The notes below the pieces were generated by a model. It saw only the letters and a program-made list of their open reading frames with translations, was not told where the DNA came from and searched no databases. Positions 43,815-52,974 of a DNA stretch of 64,000 nt are shown piece after piece. The position numbers and the translations under genes are program-made. Position 1 is the first letter of the stretch. Every line of letters starts with the position of its first letter. This stretch comes from Hysterangium stoloniferum (taxonomy: Eukaryota; Basidiomycota; Agaricomycetes; Hysterangiales; Hysterangiaceae). The DNA is taken from the NCBI GenBank assembly GCA_015178975.1, contig WHVD01000026.1:434001-498000 (forward strand), written 5' to 3'.

Positions 43815-45731
43815 CTAGATAGACAGAATGGCTCCAAGCGCATAGTCCAAGGCGTCTGTTTCGACAATGAGCAGGAAGTCCGGTTTCCAATGCGACAGAA
43901 TAGGAGCTGAAGAAAAATAATTTTTTAAAAGATTGAAAGCTTTTTGACACTTATCATTAAAATTCCATGGAGTATCCTTATGCGTAAGACGGGTAAGGGG
44001 AACCGTGATGTCGGAATATCCACAGATAAACCGTCTGTAAAAATTGGCAAAGCCGAGGAAGGATTGTATATCTTTAACTTTTCGGGGTTCAGGCCAATCT
44101 TTGATGATTTGTACTTTAGTTTCATCCATGCGGAGTCCATCGGGTCCCATTATGAAACCCAGGTATTCCACGGAGTCCGTGTCAAAAGTACATTTTTTAC
44201 CATTCGCAAATAAACCATGTTGTCTGAGTCTCCGGAGAACTTCACGGACTTGTTTGTCGTGTTCCGCGGGATTCTCAGAGTAGATAAGAATGTCGTCCAA
44301 GTAAACAATAATGCATACATTGAGCATGTCAGAGAAAATGTCATTGATAAAATGCTGAAAAACAGACAGAGCATTGGTGAGTCCAAAGAGCATCACCAAC
44401 CACTTGAAGGCCCCATAACGGGTTCTAAAAGTGGTTTTCCATTCATCACCTGCAGCGATCTGGACCAAGTGATAGGTGTGTTTGAGATCTATTCTGGTGT
44501 AAATCTGGGCATTCCGCAGAGCATCGAGCAGATCAGATATAAGTGGGAGTGGATACTTATCCTTTTTGGTGACAGCATTGAGTCCTCTAAAATCAACACA
44601 TAGTCTAAGGGATCCATCCTTTTTTCTGACAAACAGAACAGGTGCTCCAAAAGGAGACTTTGAGGGTCTGGTAAAACCTATGGACAAATGTTCATCCAGG
44701 AAATCGCGGATTGCGGACAGTTCCATGGATGAGAGCGGGTAAATATGTCCTAGGGGTGGCTGGGCACCATCTTCGAGATCGATTTTTAAGTCATATTCTC
44801 TGTGGGGCGGAAGCTGGTCAGCTTTTCGCTTGCTAAAAATATCTGTGAAGTCATGATATTTCTCCGGGATGCCTTCTAGGTCAGTGGCTTGCTCAGATTC
44901 AGATACCGGGGTTGAAAAACGTCCAGTTGCTTCATCAATTTTTAAGTTGATAGTGAACGCCTGGGACCCATCCATTTTTGAAGCCCTAATAAAAGCTGCA
45001 GCATTAATCAGAGAAATAGATGGAGGTGCCGTGGGTTCCGGGGAAGCCATGGGTGCTGTAGGGATCACAGGAGTCCTCGAGACTGCAGGTGCCAGGAAGG
45101 CCATGGGTGCTGTGGAGGCCAGGTCAGGCACAGTTTTCTCGGCTGCTGTGGGGGTCCAGAATGTTATACTGTTAGCTATCCAGTCAATCAACGGATTGTA
45201 GCTGGTAAGCCAGTTGTGTCCAAGGACCACCAAGCAACTTGAGTCTAACTGGGTCACATAGAAAGTGACCAATTGAGATGTTCCACACGGGAAACAGATG
45301 GATAAATTACAAGCTTGGGTAACAACTGAATTACTTGTGCCATCAAAGAGGTGGAGACCAATGGGATTTATTGGATATGTTGACAAAGAATTTTTTTGCA
45401 TGAATTTTGTATCTAAAAAACAATGAGTCGAGCTGGAATCTATAAGAGCTGAAAAAACGAATTTCGGAATCATATTAGACATAAGTTTAACAAAAAAAGA
45501 ATCAGAATGTGAAAGAGCAGATGTGTTGAGATGAGTAAACTCTTGAATGCGTGGAGAGGCAATGCAACCCCCAACCCGTACAGAGTCTCCAGGGTTGCTT
45601 GCTCTTTTTTCGAGTTGGAAGCCAGTTTGTCCTTCAACGGGGTTTCTGTGGAGGTCTTGGCTGTTCGACCCTTTGCAGAGTTTGCTTTTGCCAGTGGACA
45701 TTCCGGGACTTGATGACCGGGTTTCCTGCAC
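43815..45731 (-). CDS. Gypsy C protease and reverse transcriptase (open, 638 codons)
   Basis: Protease: FSALIDSSSTHCFLDTKF, where the usual DSG/DSA reads DSSS, then VVLGHNWLTSYNPLIDW. A spacer rich in Ala/Pro follows. RT has [32 protein letters not shown] (motif A), LFGLTNALSVF (motif B), [13 protein letters not shown] (YLDD) and FLGFANFYRRFI, and the RNase H first Asp in LLIVETDALDYALGA. The RT catalytic aspartates are all present. The frame enters from gag by a shift near 45720, at the zinc knuckle (CRKPGHQVPEC in another frame). It ends at a TAG inside RNase H. Confidence 0.85.
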   Translation of the reverse strand: MQETRSSSPGMSTGKSKLCKGSNSQDLHRNPVEGQTGFQLEKRASNPGDSVRVGGCIASPRIQEFTHLNTSALSHSDSFFVKLMSNMIPKFVFSALIDSSSTHCFLDTKFMQKNSLSTYPINPIGLHLFDGTSNSVVTQACNLSICFPCGTSQLVTFYVTQLDSSCLVVLGHNWLTSYNPLIDWIANSITFWTPTAAEKTVPDLASTAPMAFLAPAVSRTPVIPTAPMASPEPTAPPSISLINAAAFIRASKMDGSQAFTINLKIDEATGRFSTPVSESEQATDLEGIPEKYHDFTDIFSKRKADQLPPHREYDLKIDLEDGAQPPLGHIYPLSSMELSAIRDFLDEHLSIGFTRPSKSPFGAPVLFVRKKDGSLRLCVDFRGLNAVTKKDKYPLPLISDLLDALRNAQIYTRIDLKHTYHLVQIAAGDEWKTTFRTRYGAFKWLVMLFGLTNALSVFQHFINDIFSDMLNVCIIVYLDDILIYSENPAEHDKQVREVLRRLRQHGLFANGKKCTFDTDSVEYLGFIMGPDGLRMDETKVQIIKDWPEPRKVKDIQSFLGFANFYRRFICGYSDITVPLTRLTHKDTPWNFNDKCQKAFNLLKNYFSSAPILSHWKPDFLLIVETDALDYALGAILSI

Positions 45732-46562
45732 AAGAGAAGAGGTTATTGTCCATGCGACATTGTCTTTCCTGTGGGGTCAATTCGCCATCAGGTCCGAGTT
45801 TGCCTGAGAGGTTGGGTTTTCCAGCTTGCTTGCCGGACTGTTGACCCTTGTTATTGTCCTTGTTGTTGTTGTTGTTTGAAGACTTTTTATCGTTCTTCTT
45901 GTCAGATTGCGTGGAGTTTTGGTTGCTGGTTGACGAGTTGTTGTTGTTGTTTTTATTGGCCGTGGACTTGTTCACTTTGTCTGCAGAGGTCTCGCAGGCA
46001 GCTTCTGCACGACATTCCCAATAATGTGCATCCGCATTTTGAGCTTTTAGGCGCATACGGGACAGGGTTTTTGGCTTGCCATCTTCTCCTTTTGAGACTT
46101 CATCTTTAAGGTGGGATGGCAGACTGGCATAGAATTGGTGGCGGAGAGCAGGATCGCCCCACTGACAACGAGCTGCAATATTATTGAATTGGACAATGTA
46201 GTCTGTGATGCACTGCGTGTCCTTCATATGAAGATTTGTGAGGCTGTTTTCAGCTTCTCCTGTTGGGTCATACAGGCCAAAGTTGGTTTCAAGCTCCTCA
46301 ACAAAAGCATCCCAATCTTCGAGCCAAAGCAGCTCTTCCTCAGAAATTCCGCTAAAAGCCGGTTCGAACCATTTCAACGCAGATCCCAACAAGTATGAAA
46401 GTGCGTAGTTGACTTTTCAGGAGTCCGTGGAGAATGCAGCAGATCAATCGTGGAAATGGAAGCGACATTGCATGAGGAAAGTAGTTGTTTGGGTTGGAAC
46501 CCGTGAAGGGTTCCAGAGCATTGACTTTTGACCATGGAGGTTCTTGTTCCTTTTTCTTTCAT
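45634..46562 (-). pseudogene. Gypsy C gag capsid region and zinc knuckle
   Basis: The capsid segment LKWFEPAFSGISEEELLWL continues through RCQWGDPALRHQFYASLP to an Asn/Ser/Lys-rich tail (NNNNNSSTSNQ). Around 45700-45725 CRKPGHQVPEC lies in a neighbouring frame, giving CX4HX4C of a knuckle whose first Cys appears lost. Copy B lost this region to its insertions. The N-terminal 46393-46562 is in yet another frame. Confidence 0.7.
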
Positions 46563-46636
46563 TCTTCGAGCAGGTGCGTCATAAATTTATCTATAGAACC
46601 TGCTAAAAATTCAGAAGTAGGGTCCCCCAAATGCGG

Positions 46637-47134
46637 TCATTTGATAGATGGAGGATTTTTGACACCTTTGCCCTTGTTGGGGGCCATGGATTCGTCCTCA
46701 TGCTCAGATTCATCCTCGTGCTCGGATTCATCCTCGTGCTCGGATTCATCCTCGTGCTCGGATTCATCCTCGTGCTCGGATTCATCCTCGTGCTCGGATT
46801 CATCCTCGTGCTCGGATTCATCCTCGTGCTCGGATTCATCCTCGTGCTCGGATTCATCCTCGTGCTCGGATTCATCCTCGTGCTCGGATTCATCCTCGTG
46901 CTCGGATTCATCCTCGTGCTCGGATTCATCCTCGTGCTCGGATTCATCCTCGTGCTCGGATTCATCCTCGTGCTCGGATTCATCCTGGTTTTCCAGGACT
47001 TCTTCGATACGGGCTTCTTCCACGGGTTCCGACTGGTTTGCAAGTGTCTGACTGGTATACAAAGTTAATGGGGAATGAAGAGTCAACGGTTTAGGTAATG
47101 ATCCCTGTGCATTTGCTTTCTTTCTTGGTGGCAT
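46637..47134 (-). CDS. Gypsy C gag N-terminus with expanded acidic repeat
   Basis: MPPRKKANAQGSLPKPLTL starts 37 bp inside the 5' LTR. The middle is a run of ESEHED hexapeptides encoded by 16 exact-length 18-bp units; the corresponding part of copy B has one. It then reads SMAPNKGKGVKNPP and stops at 46637, after which gag goes on in another frame. Confidence 0.7.
   Translation of the reverse strand: MPPRKKANAQGSLPKPLTLHSPLTLYTSQTLANQSEPVEEARIEEVLENQDESEHEDESEHEDESEHEDESEHEDESEHEDESEHEDESEHEDESEHEDESEHEDESEHEDESEHEDESEHEDESEHEDESEHEDESEHEDESEHEDESMAPNKGKGVKNPPSIK
46689..46976 (-). repeat. 18-bp minisatellite, 16 units (ESEHED)n
   Basis: GATTCATCCTCGTGCTCG on the plus strand, 16 units without length change; only the first unit differs (GATTCGTCCTCATGCTCA). 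Confidence 0.97.
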
Positions 47135-47170
47135 ATTGAAAACAATCTGCGAGTCTTAGTCAGAAAATAC

Positions 47171-47985
47171 TGTTAGGATACGTACAGGGTGGGTCTCCAG
47201 AGAAACCCATGGAATATCCAGTAGGACTTGGCTTCAGCTTATAGGCTGCACCCTCGCTAGATCGTGCTGTCCAATTTCAGATGGGCGGACGGGAATCCCG
47301 GGGAGTCCAGGTGGGGGTCGTGGGTCCAGGGGTCGTAGGTCAGAGGTCATGGGTCATGAGTCAAGATAGGTGAGAGAGATAGATGCACAGGAGCCCGTGG
47401 GCTCCGACTAGTGTGAGTGGTGTAATTCAAGTAGGAGTTTAGAGTGGAAAATGTATTAGATTACTGGGGGGAATCTAAGCTGATTTTCTGACTGGATTGT
47501 ATGTACAACATCTGCCAGTTTAAATAGACCGTGGAGTGAATATCATACCAAATCCAGTAATGATGAAACGAAATGAGCAAAACATAAAACGGGAATAGTA
47601 AACACCAATTTGGTGTTAGGAACGGGATGGAATGGAGCGGAGTCTGAATTGTGACAAATCATAAACCATAACGGGAAATGGAGTGGGAGCGGAGTCCGAA
47701 TCGCAACAGGGCATTTGACTAAAATGGGAATGGGGCTCTGTTAGAGAGGTGACAGGTTTTCCAAGCAGGGTCCGGTGACTGATGCGCAGGATGAGGTTGG
47801 ATATAGACAGAGACGGAGTCCAGTGGGTTTTCGGGTGACTGAAACACAATGTAACGAAGATGAATGTTGACAAGTCTGACATATGGAGTCCTTCAGGAAT
47901 TCTGGTAAACTGATAATGGGTGTGTATAGGGCACGGGTGCGTATAAGTTAGTGCCCGGAGTTCGGCGGGATTTCTGGTCGTAACA
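47171..47985 (-). mobile_element. Gypsy C 5' LTR (815 bp)
   Basis: TGTTAGGATACG ... TCGTAACA, followed by CAGTC. On the minus strand the core reads GCAGCCTATAAGCTGAAGCC (near 47240), probably the promoter and start region. Confidence 0.88.
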
Positions 47986-47990
47986 CAGTC

Positions 47991-48584
47991 AATGCAATGA
48001 AGTCATCTTCTGTCCAAACCTGTCCCAGCAAGCGAATGGCTAAGAAATCATCTACCCACTTTAGCAGCCGCCCAAAGCCCGCCTTTCGGTATAAGGCAAT
48101 CAACATGTCCACTATGCTCCCAAACACGCCCACACTTGAGGCCAAGCCGAATGCGACTGCTCGGTCGACATACACCAGGCCATCCCAGAAAACGCAGCAT
48201 GTGTTCTGCTGATCTGGTCGTATGGGCGTCATCCGGTAAGCTGCAGAAATGTCGAAGGTAGCAGTCACCGAGCCCTCTTGTAGGGATAAAATTAGTGCGG
48301 CTGCATCTGTGAAGGTTCCCCACTCTGTTGGGAAGTCATCGGGGTTTATGCGACTGTTTATGGAGGAATGAATTTGGTCGTCTCGGGGGAATGATAGGTC
48401 TTAGATCATGTGGTATGTATTTGAATTTGGTTTCAGGATTAGTCCCAGGGGAGATGTCTGAAATGGTCCTATGGCCTGCTCCAGCTCCTCTGGTATAAAG
48501 CCTCTGGAGTAGCAACCAATTTTTTGTTTGCTTGCTATATACTTGGTTATAAACTCTGTATCCACTAAAGAAGATCTGTGGTTT
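47991..48584 (-). pseudogene. DIRS-like reverse transcriptase (block C)
   Basis: TATFDISAAYRMTPI (motif A), VAFGLASSVGVFG (motif B) and RLLKWVDDFLAIRLL (motif C, both Asp kept). The upstream part (48270-48584) has stops and one-base shifts. This copy preserves the catalytic pair lost in block B. Confidence 0.75.
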
Positions 48585-49065
48585 TCAAAAAATGGCTGTA
48601 TGTGTTATGTGCTCTTTCAATCCAATGTCAAATCCATTATTTAGACTTGCTATAATATTCTGCCAGTCTTGCAATATACCATATTTACTCAACATACATG
48701 CCACACCGACAGGGTCAAGTGACATTATGACCCGCCTTGGGTCAGAGCCTGCTGCAGGCTCCTGCTCTGTGGTTTTCCTCGAAGCATATGCTACATGCAT
48801 GTGCATTGGTGCAATTGCTGCCCCACCTACATTGTGATTCAAGTGCCCAGCCGAAGCAGAACTGTCTGCCATTGGGGGCAGTAAGGGCATGCTTATTCCT
48901 GGCTCCTTGTGCAATCACAGCATGGCTCTTTCCTGCTGTCGTCCACTTTGACCTACAGTCAGTGGGCAAATGACCTTGGACTCCACACTGAAAACAATGT
49001 GAGGAATCCCTGTCAATGCATGGTTTCTTCCGTGGTGATCCAGCCAGAGAGGGGGGGATCTGCTG
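48585..49065 (-). pseudogene. DIRS-like ORF1 C-terminal part, fused to UBA2 sequence
   Basis: Keeps the linker PLDPVGVACMLSKYGI, the CCCH finger (CFGWALESQCRWGSNC) and the CCHC knuckle CFQCGVQGHLPTDC. At 49065 it joins UBA2 exon 3 directly, so the ORF1 N-terminus and the UBA2 5' part present in block B (about 3.5 kb) are deleted. Confidence 0.7.
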
Positions 49066-49581
49066 ATTGTGGATGAGGAGGGAGAGGGAGAGGGCGGGGT
49101 GATGGTGGTGGTGGTGGTGGTGGTGGTGGTGGTGGGTGGGGGACTCTTGCTGTTGCGGTGGGACTGCTACCGTGCGTATCTCTTCTCTTGGTTTTTCTTT
49201 TCTTGTTCCTTGTTCCTTGTTCCTTTGTTCTTTGCAGTTTTGTATGGTCTTGTTGGCATTCTCCCTAATTGACGTTTTTCGTTTTGCTTCTTCAGAGATG
49301 ATCATCCTGCCGACGGACCGGCCGTGCTCCTCATCGAGCCTGTACGACGTGCACAGCGGAGGACGAAGACAGAAGGAAAAGGGGCCGCGAGGCCGTCTAC
49401 TCCTACGATTGGCTCGAAGCGACCTGCAGAAAGCGGCGATCATGATCGTGATCGGGCTAAACGACCGCGGACCGATGCTCAGGCGGTGCCCATGTCGAGC
49501 CCGTCAAAGGGGTATAAAGAGGTGGATGGCGTGGTTATTATAGAAGATGACGTGGACGACGTTATCGTTATAGATGATTAA
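49066..49581 (+). pseudogene. UBA2: UBA2 3' fragment, block C
   Basis: Starts inside the ubiquitin-fold domain (IVDEEGEGEGG), with a (GGT)n run expanded at about 49100-49133. The exon 3 end (49171), intron 49172-49295 and exon 4 (49296-49581) match the other copies; the tail VVIIEDDVDDVIVIDD is intact. With no start or upstream exons it is dead. Confidence 0.75.
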
Positions 49582-51747
49582 ACACCAGGCAAGACGCAGG
49601 AGGAATTATTATGCGTTGTGTAGAAGTGAAGTATTCATGTCTAGGAGTATGATCTTATGTTAATTATTCTGTTTTATGGGTTTGGGCGGGTATGATATAC
49701 GCTTCATCGCACGTACTGTAGACCACCAGGGGGTTCGATTACCGTATGAAATATAGTGTAATGTCGCGCATAACTGGTACTGGTCGTTTGCCGTGGTTCA
49801 ATTCCTGCACGAGGCTTTCGCCCTGGATGTCATTTTCCCTACGAAGGTTACCAGCGACGGAATTCATTGTGTTGTTCAGGATTTTAGACTTGGTTTCTGA
49901 TTGTATGCATCATTCTGATTCCAGGGTTCTGTTCCTCGAGATACATGTAATACTGATAGACTGGGTTTGTTCCAAATAGTCATTTCTTCTACTGGTTGTT
50001 ATTTATCATTATTACTGCAAGTCCTCGTCCGGGTTGGTGGTTTGATCAATAACAAACGAGGCTTTCTTCCTGCTACTGATACAAGACAAAACGGAGGGGC
50101 AGACTTAGTTCGTGTGCAGCATTGATATTCGGATTCTCCTCATCTATAAAATTAAGCCGGTAAAGTATACATTTCCCTGAGCAAGGGAGAGCGGATTATG
50201 GGTCGTGACTACATTTAGAAAGACAGTGTGGGCAATTTTGTCTGGGCCTGGCACTGTGAAATATATTTAGGAACTTCTAATCACGGCGATGCCACCCGTG
50301 ATCGATGAAGGGTGTCCGAGAGTGTGGGATAGGACTGTCAGGGAGGAAACGGCGTTGTGGGAACACGAGATTAGTGGTCTGTGGGAGGACTCTTCCCGTT
50401 GCGCGCTGAGGCTGGGAGCTTCAAGTTGATTAAGATGGCTCGCTCACCCATCGTTCCTAAGAGTGGACTGCGCACGATTAGAACATGGGTTGTGAATGAC
50501 GCTACCTGCAAAAAAGTGCGTATCTATATACCAGTTGTACGAATATAGGTCGACTGCAGGCATGGCTTCATGACTGCGCAGCGGTGCAGAGGGACATTCA
50601 CAAAGGACCACTTCCACTCGACGAACGGGCCCCCCATTGCTCGGCGTAGACAGAAGCACGAGTAAACATTGTGCGAATACTTGATTATTGACTGTGATAT
50701 ACATACACAGATGTGGCTGATTATTCTGTGGATGTGGGAACTCTACAGCGGCATCGCAAGGTTGTTACGATGGACAGAGACGAGCATGTATAAAACTCTT
50801 CCTTGCCGGGGGTGTCAAGGGGTTTCATTGTCGTTGAGAAATTGTGCGATCGATTCAGCTTCATGAGCATCGCTGTGTTGGCTACCACACACACAAACAG
50901 CTGACATCAAGTGTAAGTATTGATAAAATTGGCAAGATAGGAACATAAGGAAACAGGTGGCGGACACTCACGGGGCAATTTAAAGGATTCTTTGTGGCCA
51001 GGGATGGATGAATCTTTGGTTGTTTGGCTATATGGGATAACTAGCTCCACGCGGTTCGGATGAAGATAATGTTCGGACGGTTTTCTCCCAAGTCATGCTG
51101 TGCTGAGATGCTGGATGATGTATATATAGGACACCCTTTAGTACGAAAACTTGGAAACGAACAGAAAATTGGTCCAGTCGCATTTGCCGTTGTTACCAAA
51201 GGACACGCAACCGTTGGAATGACGGGTTAATTTGTGGGCGGACGTATGAATCTGACGAAGGGAATCGTCATTACGCTAGTGCAAGGAGATGATAAATAAA
51301 AGTCTTTCCTAGCTGGGCAAATTTCTTGACAAATTTTGCGATCGATCGAAATATGTAAACCATGACAAACATCCACCATCAAGGTTCAAGTTAGCAACTA
51401 TTATTAATTGAGTGAAGGCAACCAAACAGGGGATCATAGAAGTGAAGTAAAGATGAAATCAAGGTTTGCGCCCTCGTCGCAAGGGTGATGATTCTTGAAT
51501 ATGCGAGTGGTCAGCACAACGAGATGTTTTCAAACAGTGATTGAAATAGCAAGCAAATGTATATTTACACAGGAAATCTACATTTTATGGAGAATAAAAT
51601 GGAAACTTTTAGTTGAACAAAGCGAACGGAGAGGCCTTTCTGCAAAATTGTCAACATCGAGAATGCATGATATGGAGGACTCCATCTCACCTACTCTCCC
51701 GCTTCATGAATAATCATCCTGCCATACATTTGCACTGGCAAAATATA

Positions 51748-52257
51748 TCAGGATGTAGAAAGTTTATGTTGCGGGACTGTGGGTTGAACGGTCCCTGCTG
51801 GTGTTGAAGTCAATGTGAGGGAAGAGGCTGCGGATGCTGGGCAACCTGGGGTGTCGCAGGGTGTGCATGTGGGTCCGGATAGCGCGCAATTTTGGTCCCC
51901 GGACGTGGAGGGGCTCATGCGTGAATAGTGCTCGGGGTGGGTCTTGCATCCGCAAATGCACGAACGAGCTGGGTACGAGGCAGGTGTCACCCTCGGGAGT
52001 AGGGGCGGAGACGAGGGCGTGGGAAGTGAGGGGAGTGGGGTCAGCATTGAGGACCGGGGGGGCAGTAAAATTGGGGGTGGGGAGATGGAAGGCGCTGCTG
52101 GTGCTGGGGATGCTGTGGTGGGACCAGGGGCGGCGGCGGCAAGCACAGGCAGTGGAATGGGCGATGTCGGCGGCGGCCGAGACGGGTGTTGGCCACGCCG
52201 AGAAAGAGGTTTGAGCGATGATGAGGGCTTGGACTTTGACCTCCTACTTGGAGGCAT
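51748..52257 (-). CDS. Pro/Ser-rich hypothetical protein fragment (U6)
   Basis: Copy of the U3 version, start MPPSRRSKSKPSSSLKPLS at 52257. One base missing near 52036 changes the frame after SSMLTPLPS, so the RMQDPPRALFTHEP and LPSIRSLFPHIDF part lies in another frame (51764-51961). Confidence 0.4.
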   Translation of the reverse strand: MPPSRRSKSKPSSSLKPLSRRGQHPSRPPPTSPIPLPVLAAAAPGPTTASPAPAAPSISPPPILLPPRSSMLTPLPSLPTPSSPPLLPRVTPASYPARSCICGCKTHPEHYSRMSPSTSGDQNCALSGPTCTPCDTPGCPASAASSLTLTSTPAGTVQPTVPQHKLSTS

Positions 52258-52740
52258 CAGTATGTGTGTTGGGGTGTGGGTACGGAAGGTTGTTCAAGCA
52301 GATGTTTATTATACTGATACCAGATTCTAAGCGGGAAACTTTCGTACTCTCGGCAATGCTCTCTGTACTAGAAGCTGCGACTACTTTGACAGCAAACTTA
52401 ATATTCTATTGGATGTGTCACATTTCGGAAGTTTGCGATATACAATAACCAGGGTGCTTAGCGTCGTTGAAATTCTAACAATCCCCAATTGTATACTCAT
52501 CTAAACTGACAGATATGTGACACAATTCCTGATTAGTTTTCTACAGCCGCGATATTCACACTTTCCACCTCTATTCATTCCGGAGAGCACACGTTTTTAT
52601 TGGGGAGAGGGGAGGGTAAACAAATTTTTGTTCTGGGCAAATAAGCAAATAAATGTGTGAGCCGGAGCTTGTGTCTGTTGTTCCGTCCTAATCATCATTC
52701 TTTTGTTGTTACTTCTCATGTGAATATGTTTACAACACAG

Positions 52741-52839
52741 GACCAGACATAATCAGTCGACTGCCTCCCGAAACCCACTCCGAAGGCGTTCCCCGTTTAT
52801 ATGATTTATTCAACGCCGTCACAGCCGATCCATTGTATT
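52741..52839 (+). pseudogene. UBA2: Isolated UBA2 catalytic-cysteine exon (U6)
   Basis: The most complete copy: DCLPKPTPKAFPVYMIYST then PSQPIHCI, in one frame after a TAA at codon 4, behind an intron-like acceptor TTACAACACAG at 52740. Aligns to the UBA2 catalytic Cys segment over about 25 residues. Confidence 0.75.
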
Positions 52840-52974
52840 AAATATATAAATTTCGTGGGGTGGGCGTCGCGAAAGAGGTAACGTCGAAGCTGACAATTGT
52901 CGTCTCAGGAACTTGATCGGAACGTAAGACTATTACCACCCCAACTGGCCAGTGTTCTTCTCTTGAGGCGTGAA

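Larger units (their letters stand above)
39721..47985 (-). mobile_element. Ty3/gypsy chromovirus copy C, full length, nested in DIRS RT
   Basis: 8265 bp, flanked by CAGTC at 39716-39720 and 47986-47990. The 3' LTR is 39721-40527, the polypurine tract 40528-40540, the opposite-strand gene 40738-41683, chromodomain to gag 41874-47134, and the 5' LTR 47171-47985. The gag ATG lies only 37 bp inside the 5' LTR; I could not match the primer site next to it (GTATTTTCTGACTAAG on the minus strand) to a tRNA. Several in-frame stops make it inactive. Confidence 0.9.
49793..52974. repeat. Tandem unit U6 (block C)
   Basis: Like U1 and U3; anchor CGGAATTC near 49858 and 53060 gives a 3.2 kb period. No gene from 49980 to 51740. 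Confidence 0.7.

Noticed and set aside
46485-47068. Plus-strand ORFs rich in SSCSDS or LGFILV
   Set aside because: They are shadow frames of the 18-bp gag repeat on the minus strand.
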